Below the pieces are notes generated by a model, which was not told the DNA's origin, ran no database searches, and saw only the letters and a list, made by a program, of their open reading frames with translations. Positions 34,850 to 46,036 of a DNA stretch of 64,000 nt are shown piece after piece. The DNA comes from Artocarpus heterophyllus (lineage: Eukaryota; Streptophyta; Magnoliopsida; Rosales; Moraceae): contig CM046337.1 of the NCBI GenBank assembly GCA_025403435.1, positions 8,929,015 to 8,993,014 on the forward strand, given 5' to 3'. The translations under genes and the position numbers were made by a program. The number at the start of each line of letters is the position of its first letter. The first letter of the stretch is position 1.

Positions 34850-35715
34850 TTGTGTTCGCGTGTCGTGTTTGTGCTAACATATTTATAATATGACAAACAC
34901 AACACGTTTAATAAACGTGCCTGAAATATAAACACGAACACGACACACCCTATTACACGTGTAATACGACATGATTAAAAAAATTTTAATATTTAATTTT
35001 TTTAGAACCAAAATACGTGTAACACGACGCGATTAAAAAAAATTAGTATTTAATTTTTAAATTTTTTTACTATATAATTATTTGTGTAAAAACATAATAA
35101 TTTTTAATTATTAAATATTTTAAACTATATATTTATTTTTTTCCTCCAATTTATAAATTATTAAATATTTTAATTGTATTTTTTCCTCCAATCTTTAAAT
35201 TTTTAAATAAGCAGATTAGAGAAAAATTGTTTTAAAGCCATAGACAGCTTATTGAGAATGCAGGTTTAACGTGAGAGAGGCATTATATAGAGGAGTTAAG
35301 AGAGACATCTCATTTCACTTTCCATATAGGACTTTTGAAGGTTTGAAAGTTTCAAAAGTATAAAATCATAATAAATATATTAAAAGCTATTATTGAATAG
35401 TAAATGACAATCCAACGAATCCAGCGTGGTGGTATCATAATAAATATATTAAAAGCTAGTATTGAATAGTAAATGACAATCCAACGAATCCAGCGTGATG
35501 GTGGCAAACACAAGAAATCCACCCTTGGATAGTAAATGACAATCCAACGAATCCAGCGTGATGGTGGCAAACACAAGAAATCCACCCTTGGATGCAAGGC
35601 TTGAGCAAAATTTTAAATTTTTTTTATTTTAAGTTTAAATGTGTTAACACGTTTAATTAAACATGTTAAAGCGTATTAAACATGCTAACACAAATTTAGC
35701 ACGTTTATTTTCTTG
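34850..35715. repeat. Diverged dispersed repeat rich in AACACG/CGTGTT words
   Basis: The left edge (GTGTTCGCGTGTCGTGTTTGTG; AACACGAACACGACAC) and the right edge (GTTAACACGTTTAATTAAACATGTTA) share vocabulary in opposite senses, as in non-autonomous DNA transposons. Ends and TSD were not found. Confidence 0.4.
35365..35594. repeat. Interlocking 69-bp and 63-bp tandem repeats
   Basis: ATCATAATAAATATATTAAA starts at 35365 and 35434. AGTAAATGACAATCCAACGA starts at 35399, 35468 and 35531. The GGTGGCAAACACAAGAAATC block starts near 35500 and 35563. Two overlapping duplication events explain the pattern. Confidence 0.95.
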
Positions 35716-35765
35716 GCTCTATACATATCTGTATATATCTAAGTTTATTCATTTTGTTGCTAACG

Positions 35766-35935
35766 GATGACATAGATAACGTTTACCAGTGGTGCTATAT
35801 AATTTATTCATTTTGTTGCTAAAAGATGACATACATAACTTTTACCAGTAGTGCTATATAATACTTTTTCTTCTACTAAAGATGACATACATAACGTTTA
35901 CCAGTAGTGCTATATAATACTTTTTCTTCTGCTAC
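35766..35935. repeat. Three tandem copies of a 56-59-bp unit
   Basis: GATGACAT(A/G)(C/G)ATAAC... units start at 35766, 35825 and 35881. Each contains TTTACCAGT.GTGCTATATAA. Confidence 0.93.
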
Positions 35936-36581
35936 AATTCTAACGGGAGGTTTGACATCTGGGTTGGACCTATGAACCAATAAATAATGTAAAGTGTAAA
36001 AGAAAAAATTTTGCTACATAATGTTCATACATAATGTTTATACTGCAGTTTTCAAACCAACATCTCCTATCTCCTATCTGTATCTGGGTTCTGGGTCAAG
36101 ACTTTTCTCTTTTCTTTTCTTTTCTTTTTTTTTAAGTTGTTTTCAACTTTTAACAGCGGATTTCAGAAAAGAAAAAAAAAATCCCTTTTCTCAATAATGG
36201 AGCTAACGAGAAATCGCCAGTAAACTATTGAGCTAATGGTAGAGAATTTATCCTTTTCTTTTAACTAAAAATTGAAAACACTCATAAATACAAACAAGCA
36301 GAGCAAAGCAACACAATCATAATTAAAAAAAGGTAAAAAACAAATATGAAATTAGCCATGAAATAACATATAAACCCACAAATCCTAGGATATGTGGTTT
36401 GTAGAATAATCCATGGCAGTCTTATTTTCAACAATACATTTGGCATAAAAACTAGACCCCTATTACAACCGCCCAAACATTTGTGCTAAAACATGTTCTT
36501 CCCATTATTTTATTCTTATTTTTATAGGGAGACCACAATTCGTTTGGTGTAGTTTTGGGCCTTTTGTGGTGATCAAATCCA

Positions 36582-37051
36582 TCATTTGCCGCACGCGCAG
36601 CTTGAGCCACAGCTGCAGTTTGCGCCACACTTGCAGCCATCGTTCTCTGCTCCATAGCTCATCTCCGACTCCTCAAAGCAACTGCAATTAATATAATATT
36701 TAATAACAGCCAAATATTTTTTTTATTAATATAATAAATATATTATTACGAAGTTTGTTATGTATAACAATTAAGTTAACGTACGTCTTGGCTGGTGCAA
36801 ACCCAGCAATGACAGAAACGGTGGTGCTCTCCTCGGAGATTCCAAGGTCAGGGTTCCTCTTGCCGCATCTGCATAAATAATAGATAAATTAATAATAATA
36901 ATAATAAAATAAAATAAATAATAAAAGGAAATCGATTATTATAAAGAAACTGTGATAAGAAATTGTACAACAAAAATAGAGAGAGAGAATAAGTCGCAAC
37001 TTACTTGCAGTCGCTGCCGCAGCCACAGTTGGATCCGCAGTTGCAAGACAT
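36582..37051 (-). CDS. Metallothionein, type 1/2-like, intact
   Basis: Small cysteine-rich Cu/Zn-binding protein for metal homeostasis and redox protection. Three minus-strand exons: 37051-37005, 36868-36785 and 36681-36582, all GT-AG. The sum is 231 nt, or 76 residues. The N-terminal domain [19 protein letters not shown] has three Cys-X-Cys pairs; a spacer of about 40 residues ([31 protein letters not shown]) follows; the C-terminal domain [17 protein letters not shown] has three more pairs. An extra Cys follows KT at the exon 2/3 join. All-CXC domains suggest type 1; the spacer words also resemble type 2, so I leave the type open. A TATA box lies about 100 bp upstream of the ATG. Exons are too short to show as long frames. 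A decayed paralog is at 52326-52703. Confidence 0.93.
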
Positions 37052-37151
37052 TTTCTTCCTTGTTTTTTTCGGAGGAAAAAAGTAATACTCGAAGGTGCAA
37101 TGGAATTCACAAAAAACTCTTGGACGAGTCCTTTGATGGGGAATTAACTGC

Positions 37152-37159
37152 TATTTATA
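37152..37159 (-). promoter_or_regulatory. TATA box of the metallothionein gene
   Basis: Minus strand reads CTATAAATAG, about 100 bp 5' of the ATG at 37051. The corresponding position in the pseudogene copy (about 52792-52812) reads GCAAAATGAATGGC and has no TATA. Confidence 0.8.
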
Positions 37160-37353
37160 GCGCAGGAGGGTTCAAGCAGTCGATAATCCACCGTACACGT
37201 GGGTGAATCTTGGATTTTGTATTTTATTCTTTTTTTATTATTTATGACAATTTTTTTGTGAAGGTCCGTGTTTGATGCGATTCTATTTATGCTTATGCTA
37301 TAAATGTTTTTTTTTTTTGGTGCCAGAGACATGCAATAAAAACATATCTAGGT

Positions 37354-37407
37354 GAGGTGACCCGTGACCATAGAGAACCTGAGGTGACCCGTGACCATAG
37401 AGAACCT
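37354..37407. repeat. Perfect 27-bp tandem duplication
   Basis: GAGGTGACCCGTGACCATAG plus GAGAACCT-type end, starting at 37354 and 37381, 27-bp period. Confidence 0.95.
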
Positions 37408-37849
37408 GGTCCACGATGAATTATTGCATTTCAAGTTTTTTCCTTTTTTACTTCTATGTTTTCCTTAGAGGCTAACGAGACATGAGGTTATTTTTTATTT
37501 ATAGAATAAAAATATATTTTTAATTTATGTATATTTTTTATATGTCTTAATGTATATGTATTAAGATATTAATAACTTTAATAATAATATTGTTAGTTTT
37601 AATTTATTTTTTTAGAATAATGATGATATATGTATTTAAGATTTCAAATAGATTATAATGTTATAAAAAATCCTTGAAATTTTCGTATTTGTTGTTTAAA
37701 TTAAAATTGACATATAAAATAACGATTTTAAACTTCCTTCAACTAAAAGATGGAATTTTTTTACCAACAAATTAAAATCATGATTTTATTGACAAATTGA
37801 AATTAAGGTGTTACAATTAAATTAATGATATAGTATTTATTAAGACTCT

Positions 37850-38925
37850 TTGTGTGTCTTACAGTTTATATAATTAATATATTATTAAGTTAATGATACG
37901 TAATGATAATGATATATAATTATAATTATTTTTAAGACTTTAAGTGAAAATGATATTTTTATTTTTTGTGATATGTAATTAAATTAATGATATAGTATTT
38001 ATTAAGTTTTTTTGTGTATTACTCTATCATTAAGTTAATGATACATAATGATATTGATTCTTACTGACATTTATTTTTTAAAGCCTCAAGTAATAATGAT
38101 ATTTCCTATTTCGATTGTGCTAACATTATGAACTGGTAATTCAAACAATAATATTATTTTTTGTTTAAGTTACATTGTAATTAATTTAAGTGTGTCTATA
38201 TTTCTTTAATGTCAATTTTTTTTTTCAACAACTCAAATATGAGAAAAATAAGGAGATTTGTAAATAAATAAATAAATCCATGATAAAGTCTATATAATTA
38301 TTAAGACTTTTGTGTGTTTTACAGTTTATATAATTAATATATCATTAAATTAATGATACGTAATGATATTGATTCTTATTGAAATTTATTTTTTAAAACC
38401 TCAAGTAATAATGATATTTCCTATTTAGATTGTGCTAACATTATGAATTGGTAATTCAAACAAAAATATTATTTTTTGTTTAAGTTACATTGTAATTAAT
38501 TTAAGTGTGTCTATATTTCTCTAATATCAATTTTTTTTCAACAACTCAAATATAAGAAAAACAAGGAGATTTGTAAATAAATAAATAAATACACGATAAA
38601 GTCTATATAATTATTAAGACTTTTTGTGTGTCTTACAGTTTATATAATTAATATATCATTAAGTTAATGATACGTAATGATATTGATTCTTACTGACATT
38701 TATTTTTTAAGACCTCAAGTAATAATGATATTTCTTGTTTGGATTGTGCTAACATTATGAATTGGTAATTTAAACAATAATATTATTTTTTTGTTTAAGT
38801 TACATTGTAATTAATTTAAGTGTGTCTATATTTCTCTAATATCAATTTTTTTTTCAACAACTCAAAAATGAGAAAAATAAGGAGATTTGTAAATAAATAA
38901 ATAAATACATGATAAAGTCTACTTA
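37850..38925. repeat. AT-rich tandem array, period about 315 bp, 3+ copies
   Basis: CCTCAAGTAATAATGATATT starts at 38084, 38399 and 38713 (spacings 315 and 314). Each unit also has TTGTGCTAACATTATGAA, TAAGTGTGTCTATATTTCT, CAACAACTCAAA and AAATAAATAAATAAAT. A truncated earlier copy starts near 37850. The array has no counterpart in the paralogous segment near 52.9-53.2 kb. Confidence 0.93.
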
Positions 38926-39204
38926 GAGAGTATTTTTGAATTCTTAATATATGTAATTCAAAAAAAGGACATAGAAGTGATACTTGTAAAATGAAGACAA
39001 ATTTTACTTTTCTTTTTAAAAAGGCTCACATCGTGTAATTTTTATTTACTTCCTTAAACTCCATTGACTTGGCCCAAGAAAGAAATTTGGATCATAAATA
39101 AGAGCTTTATTTTTTATGGGGGCATTTGAATTGCCTATTTAAATTGTGAGTTCAAACTAAAAACACGATAGCAGTATAAATTTTATTAAAAAAACACTCA
39201 TAAA

Positions 39205-40245
39205 GTTTTAAAGATTTGTTTGGTGCCTCGGCTTGGAATAATATCGTTTAGAACTTTATGATTTAAATTATAGGTTCTAAGCTGTGTGATTTAAACAGTG
39301 GTTTTGAACTAGCGTTTGAAATGCAAAAGTTTAAAAACATCACTTCAAGTTTAAAATGAGAACTGATATTTAGAAAACTATGACTTATGAAGACAACGAG
39401 AATGATTTTCAATGTAGAAAATGGTTTAAAAAATATGAACTTGAGGGGCCAAAGTGGGCTACCAATTAAATTTTCTCAACTCTAACCAAATTATCAAATA
39501 CCTTGTAAGACTTAAGAGAGAGGGATAGAGATAAGAGATAACTGAATGCAAAAGTCAACTGACCTAGGACTTACAAGCATTAAGCTGGTAATGAATGAAA
39601 CTGAAATACATGAAAAAATATTTTTCTTTGTCTTTTTTTTTTCCACTTTTCGAATGAAGGTCTTTTATGTGGTGCTTGACAAATTCAGCTCTAACTTAAA
39701 CAATATAAAGCTCTTACATACTACAACGTAAAGCAAACATATGCTACAATGTAAAGCTATTACATGTTACAGTACCTTTAGTTTTAACTCTCAGTTTCAA
39801 CTCACTTCTCAAATACCCTATTAGTACATCTATTCATTATATCTCATAGGTGTTTGGTATGTAGTTTTAAAATCGTTTAGGTAGTTCAAACCATAAAAGC
39901 AGTTCAAATTGACGTTTGGTAGAGTAATAAATGAGGCCAGTTTAAACTGTAGAAAGGGTTGTAAATTGGCCAAAACCTCTGAAATCCAAACTTTACCCCC
40001 TCAAGTTCACAAACTATTTTCTACAGTAAAAACCAATTTCATTTTCTTTGTTTTTCTTTTATAAACCATAGTTTTTCAAACACCAGTTTTTATTTTAAAC
40101 TTGACGTAATGTTTTATTCTCGTTTTAAACTTTTACGTTTCAAGTGCCTATTTAAACCACTGTTTAAACGATATATTTTAAAACTTACAGTTTAAACCAT
40201 AAAGTTTAAAACTATAGCATTTCAAAACCACGCACAAAGGAACCA
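39205..40245. repeat. Pair of inverted copies of a TTTAAAC-rich repeat
   Basis: The left arm (about 39205-39475) and the reverse complement of the right arm (about 39955-40245) share, in order, TTTAAACAGTGGTTT, CAAAAGTTTAAAA, TCAAGTTTAAAAT, TGTAGAAAAT and GAACTTGAGGGG. Identity is about 75% by eye. Non-coding. Confidence 0.75.
39690..39830. repeat. MITE-like copy (CTCTTACAT...TTACAGTA family)
   Basis: Carries TAAAGCTATTACATGTTACAGTA and ends CTCAAATACCCTATT; same family as 17085-17216. It lies between the two arms of the inverted pair. Confidence 0.6.
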
Positions 40246-40532
40246 TCAACCTTCCATAAATTATCAGGTTGTTAAAAAAAAAAGAATTTGAGATAGATGG
40301 CTGAGAGTACAAGCATCAAAAGCAAGTGGCGGACGTAGAAGTCATTTTCACTTGGTATGACTTTGTGGTGCAAACACATTATCCTTTAACCTCGAGCATA
40401 TCGAGAGGCTTTGTATTGTAGGACCTTCGACAAGAAGAATTAATTATAGGATTGTTTAAAGGACAATGAATATATAAATAATCTTTGAACTAATTAACAA
40501 TTAATTAAGTGGACAATTTGTTTTCAACTAGG

Positions 40533-40695
40533 ATGTTTGGCAGGACGGTGAAAACCGTTGGTTAGAATTGTTTTTGTTGTACCATGTGAGAGCTTTATAC
40601 TATAGTGATTTTTTTATTATTACTATAACATATGCGAGATTTATACTGTTTATAACTAAAAAGTAGTGTGAACCACTAACTATCAAACACCACAT
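40533..40695. repeat. MITE-like copy (GGATGTTTGGCAG...ATCAAACACCAC)
   Basis: Inverted ends are visible (ATGTTTGG / CAAACACC) and the core is ATGTGAGAGCTTTATACTATA. Reverse orientation relative to 17085-17216. Confidence 0.7.
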
Positions 40696-41192
40696 AAGTT
40701 TTGGTCAACTACAGCTAAAGGCGTGATGCATGCCTTTAACTACATACATAATAAACGAAAATATCAAAGAGAGTGTATAATATAACTATATAAGGATAGG
40801 TTATAAATTTATAATATCTGACTTTGTTCTTGTGGACATCGAAGTTTTTATTCCTTGGTAGTTTATGTTTGTTTTGTTTTTTTTTTTTTTTCACAAATGA
40901 CCATTGATGTATTAATTATTGAGTGATCTCGAACTAAAACTGAAGGTATATGTTCTTTCCCCAATAGAGTAGGAAAATGGAATAACTACAGAGCCATTTC
41001 TATAAATTTTACTTATGAAATTGGCTTCCAAAGTTTTAACCATTTAGAAGAAAAGGTTTTTCTAGTACAATACTCTCAATCAATAAGTGGACTCAATATT
41101 CTTGCTTGGATATTTGCTTTAAGAATTAAAATAGTGGTGTTGATTCTTATTAAGCATAAACTCTCAGACAAGTACTTAATTCTTCTATCCGC

Positions 41193-42152
41193 TAGCGTTG
41201 TTAAAAAAAAATGAAAATCTAAAACCAACCGTAAAAAACCAACAACAGCGGTTTAAAAGTAAAAACCAACTGCCCATAAAAAGTTAGCGGTCGGTTTTTA
41301 GAAGAGTTTTTTTTTTTTTTTAAGTTGAAAACCAACTAACCAATTGTTTCAAAAGATTAATATTTTTATATCTTTTTTGTGTCTGACTACCAAACTTCAT
41401 TGTAAAGATTAATTAATGCATGCATAAAAATAAATAAAAAGTATCACAACATGATAAAAGTTGCCAAGATTAACGTCAAGAATAATAGGGTTGCTTTACC
41501 TTGGTGCGGTGGCTCTTTGAAGCAGCAAGAACCATTGCTTGCGACTTTATGCCCCGCATGGTTGCAGGCTTCAGGTTGCAAAGAAGACAGACCTTACGGT
41601 TCTGCCAAAGAACACGTACAAGTTTTGGGTTCTTAATTTCAGATTTTTTTTAATTAAAGTTGAAGCCAATGAGATTATTTACTAGTTATGATACACAGTC
41701 CTTGAATATAATGATATGTACAGTTATTCCCAACTCTTCTTGCGGCCGTAGTGTACAGTATGTATGTATCGGTTTATACTTGAACATCAAAGAGAAAATA
41801 TCATATATATATATTATATTAATATATGAATAAGAGGAAAAAATTTTACATCTAAATAAGTTTTGTTAGATTACTTAACTCATATATCATTGTTCTCATA
41901 ATAGCATTTGAGACTTCTTTAATACATTATTTTGAACAAAATGAAAACCCAGTTATTCTCTTCAAATGCCGGATTACTTTCAATATCCTAGCTGGTTACT
42001 TATATCGAAAACTGACTGAAATTAACTGCTACAAAACTGACCATTTTTTTGTCCATTCGGTCAGCTTTCGATTTTGCTTTCTTAAAATTGACCGCCATAG
42101 GCTGAAAACCAACCAACCAAAAAGGACAAAAACCGACTGATGAATACGCTTA
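41193..42152. mobile_element. Small DNA element carrying a captured exon; paralogous empty site at about 63390
   Basis: The paralogous segment reads CTTATCCTCCATTACC at about 63389-63404. Here the same flanks are separated by 960 bp, between ...TTCTATCCGC and CGGTCCACCATTACC.... The insert starts TAGCGTTGTT and ends in the reverse of TAAGCGTATTC, a weak inverted repeat. The flanking octamers CTATCCGC and CGGTCCAC match at five of eight positions, as a decayed hAT 8-bp TSD would. Both sides carry AAAACCAACCG/CGGTCGGTTTT repeats. In the middle is a 34-codon exon of a tRNA-binding protein. Class is likely hAT, not proven. Confidence 0.65.
41500..41601 (-). pseudogene. Isolated exon of an EMAPII/Arc1p-type tRNA-binding-domain protein
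   Basis: A 102-nt (34-codon) open block on the minus strand, beginning NRKVCLLCNLKPATMRG and ending SQAMVLAASKSHRTK. This is a conserved part of the OB-fold tRNA-binding domain found in plant EMAPII-like and methionyl-tRNA synthetase C-terminal domains. It keeps a 3' acceptor (TTTGGCAG) before it and a donor (GTAAAG) after it. No neighbouring exon of the same gene was found nearby, so it is a captured or duplicated fragment, not a gene. Confidence 0.8.
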
Positions 42153-44880
42153 CGGTCCACCATTACCTACCAATTTATAAGTTCTTTGAGAAATGGGTTT
42201 GAACAAAAGAGAAAAGAATTTATTTTGTAACAATTTAAATTTTGTAAAAAAAATATTATAACAAAATAAGTCGGAATCAAGATTTTCTGGTTCAAACTCA
42301 TTTCGCTCTCGGATCCTAATATTCGAAAACATCTCTCCTCCAATTGAAAATATTATTCCAAATCTCATTTTCAAAGTGTCGACAGAACTACCATTTTCTG
42401 CTTTGTTATTTGCCAAAAGAGTGATATACATATATTGATTTGGGTTTGATGCTTCCTTGCCGTGGTATCCTTTTAAGCAACACAAAGAAATCTACTGAAA
42501 CACTATTTTCATTCCCTTTCCCATTAAAAGAAAAAAGAAGAAGAATAAAAAAATTTAAAAAGGAAGAATCTGACTAAGAAAGGAAGGAGAAAATAGATGG
42601 ATAGTATATGAGAACCATGATTCTCCATGATCAGTGTAGCCTCTTAATGGTGGGCCTCCAGTGACTTCCATCCCCTGATTGTGGAGTTGGGCTTTTTAGT
42701 CATGACTCAAAAAGTGATTATTCTCTTCCACTTCTTCAACTGCGTCCACTCTTTTTGAGCTTCCCTTTTTTAAAACAACACCAACCTCTGGATGGGTCCT
42801 ATGTAGATAAGGCATAGATGTGTTTTCCAAGCATGTGCCGGTGTAAGCCAGAGTCCAGAGAGAGGAGGAGGAGAAGAAGAAGTTTGCTCTTCTCTAAGAA
42901 TTTTTTTTTAAAGGGTTCCCTAAGAACTATTTGAAAACAGCAAAATCACTTGGACGAATAGAATATGCATTAAACTTAAAAAGTCCATGAGGTCCAAAAA
43001 TGAGATTGTTTTTTGCTAATATCCAAAATCAGATAGTTAGCCTATGTAGTTTTAGACACTTTGCAAATTTTCTCACTATTTGATTCGTAATGGAAACAAT
43101 ACATTATCCGTAAAAGTTTCAAGTCTGTTGCTTCCTGTGTCTCTCCTCCTCTGGTTCCCACTTTCCCTGCTGAGCCTACATCGACGAGAATAACAATAAG
43201 ATGACCTTCACAGATTTTGTTTTTCTTCACTCAATTTCACCAATCAGATGCGTTGTCGTTTCTCGCAGATTTTTGTGTTTTTCTGTTCGCATCATTTCAG
43301 GTTTATGCAGTGTTGGAGTGGATTTTGGAACATAAATCTTCTTCTACCTACTCCGTTGTAATCCTAGCTGCTCCTCCTTAGAGGTGCTAGATATTAGCCT
43401 GCAAAAGGTACTCTGACGCTCAAATTAGACAAACAATGATAAAGATGTTCAGAACAAGAGAAAAAGAATTCTAGAGTGAAAAAGTAAAAATAGGTAGAGA
43501 AAAAGAGATCTCTTTCTTGAGTTTTATGTCTTACCTATATTTGACGTGTCTTAATCAAATAATTGTCCCAACAAACACTTAATTTAAATACGTCATATTT
43601 TTTTAAAGTTTAGGGTTTTCTCTGATTTTCTTTTATGAGTAAAGCTAACGGAAATATTCTTTTTTTTTTCTTTTGTCATTTTCTTTGTAATCAATCTATA
43701 TTCACGTGTTTCTTCTTGTTGTATGAGTAATTGGACACCCGTGTCGTTATTAGTGGTTTCCTAACACGTTGACACGCGTTTTGAGTCCCTAACGTCATTT
43801 TATGAACATATCGACAAGATTAATATCTCAATATGTTTGCAAGATATTAAGATGTGATCGATCTTTTAATTTGAGACGTCGGAGTTCTCTGGCTTTGACT
43901 ATATAATCATTTAGATTCCCGACTTATTAAATTTGACTTGTAAACCTCGCCAAAAAGACATTGATTACTAAGATGACACGTGTCATCTTAGTATTCGTTG
44001 TGGAAAATCCCCCAACGGTATCGGTTTTTAGTTCTCGTTGTTTCTGCTTTTATTTATTTTTCTTTGTTAATGCCATTTTTCGTTGTTCTTCTTTTGAGGA
44101 ATTTTCGGGTCTGTCGTCGTTTTCCTGAACATGTCGTTTTTATGAGTAAGCATGTGGTTTCTAAAAGTTGACGATGTTTTCATGTCGTTTGTTCTATGTT
44201 GATGTCCTTTTTTGGTTATCAAGTTACTTTTTTGTTACATCTACGTTTTTACATATATGTTGCTGTAATCTGTTGACGTTGCTTTATATTTGTTGTCCTT
44301 TACGATTTTTCTGTCATGACGTTACTTCAACATTGATAATTTGATATCATAACTGATTTTCTAGTTATTTTTCCAAGTTGGAGTCTTTAAAAAGAACGTT
44401 GTCATTTGTGAGTTTTTGCCATCGTGAAGGAGTTTGCTGTTATCTTTTTTTTCCCCCAAATTTACGCTTTTTTTTAAATGTTTTTATGTTGAGTTGTTCT
44501 ATCTTTTGGTTTTAAATTTTGTCGTTTATGTCTGTTGGTTTTGAGTTAAAGTTTTAATGTTGTTTTTCTATGCTGCTGTTTCCTATAGTTCACGAGTTTG
44601 CTGCTTTTGTCGTTTTCATTTTGTTGTCGTTTCCTATTTTGACGTTCCGTTTCTTGTTTTATATATGTTGCTGACATTACTATTTGCTTTTTGTTTACGA
44701 TTTAGGTTGATGGCGTTTTTATGTTGCTATTCCATGTTGAAGCAGACATGTGCATCCTGCTCATCACCAAAAACAAGAAGCAATTTACTTGCTTCCTCGT
44801 TAGCTTTAACAGAAAGAGACTGAAGTAAACATGGAAGTTTGGAAGAACACCTGGCGTAAACAAGAACGAAGGATAAGCAT
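42153..44880. other. Spacer: end of duplicated segment, then T/G-rich unique block
   Basis: 42153-42750 is collinear with 63395-63840. From about 43250 to 44720 the plus strand is strongly T-rich with recurring GTCGTTT, GTTGTCGTT and ATGTTG(A/C)TG words and no convincing frame. A similar complementary vocabulary (AACGACAAC) is at 32640-32760. The short frames here match nothing I know. Confidence 0.5.
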
Positions 44881-45467
44881 TTAAGTTTTAATGGCAAAAT
44901 CACGTCCACCACAAACTTTCATCCATTTTGAGTCTACATGACATTCCACAAGTTCCTTAAGACCGACTTTCAGCTCCGGGATTCCCTCCTCCAAAACGGC
45001 ACACACACGATAAATAGGAATGCCTTCAACCCTTGTTTTCAGTTCTTCGTATACTCCATCTGTCCCTTCTTCGTCAATTTTATTTGCCACTATTAAACAT
45101 GGTCGCTCTGATAACCCTTCTTGATGGTACTCAAGCTCCAAGACCAGGTCCTTCAGTTGTTCCCATGGTGGAATTCCCTTTCTCCCAGCTAATGCAGCAG
45201 CCAAGTCCACCACAAAAGCTGCAACCTTTGTGCGTTCTATGTGGTGCACAAATGCATGTCCGAGGCCACGGTTTTCGTGAGCATGCCCTTGATAAGTCCT
45301 GGCATATCGGCCACCGTGATTGATAGGTCAACATAGTTTAGACTCCCACCTTCAGTCTCGGAGTTGTGAAGGCATAGTGGCCTACACAAGGCTTGGCCCT
45401 TGATATAGCACAGAGTAGTGTACTTTTACCGGCATTTGGCATCCCCACAAGGCTCACATCAACAATG

Positions 45468-46005
45468 TGATGGAATCAAGAGACCACCAATCCGAATCAC
45501 TTATGTGAGGAGGAGGCAGAAAAATAAATCAGAGGCTGAGAAAAAAGGGCCTGAATTGGCTGAGGTGGAAATTAATCACTATGCTAAGATGGAAAAATTC
45601 AGTGGAGCTGTTATGGAGAAAGATACAGCAGAGGTGGCCCAAGAGCTGTTAAAGAAAGCTGGTCACGTGGTGGGAAGGCTCTCTGAAGATTGTGGAAGCA
45701 GTGGCATCAGCTAAATAAAAGGGAGGTTAGTTAGTTAGCATGCGGATTGGTGAGAGTTGGTTATAGGAATCGAATAAAGGTAGGGAAAGGGAAGAGTAAG
45801 GGGTATTGAGAATTCTGTCTAGAAAACTCTGAGTGAGAATAGGAGTGCAGGAGGTCTCTCGAAAACCTTCCTATCTTAAGCTTAGATTCAAATCACAGTG
45901 TAGCTACTGATCAATTTCTTTGCAATACATAAACATTCTCTATTGTTCTACGTTTTACAGCTTCAATACTAAGGGTGTACCTGGTAAGCAGAGCTGATCC
46001 TATCA
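45468..46005 (+). repeat. Gypsy-2 5' LTR
   Basis: 538 bp. Its first 250 bp are an open, highly charged frame (RRRQKNKSEAEKKGPELAEV) that forms the tail of pol in the 3' copy. Confidence 0.95.
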
Positions 46006-46036
46006 AATTGGTATCAGAGCCGACCACGATTCCGCC

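Noticed and set aside
35352..35597. 81-codon minus-strand frame
   Set aside because: Made of tandem repeats with unit lengths divisible by three; no evidence of a protein.
37850..38925. CRISPR-like regular repeats
   Set aside because: Plant nuclear context; long AT-rich 315-bp tandem units without spacers.
42150..42485. 111-codon minus-strand frame
   Set aside because: The aligned paralogous sequence (about 63400-63570) does not keep it open and no domain is visible.
44557..44823. 88-codon frame in the T-rich block
   Set aside because: Hydrophobic Phe/Leu/Cys composition comes from T-rich DNA; no motif.
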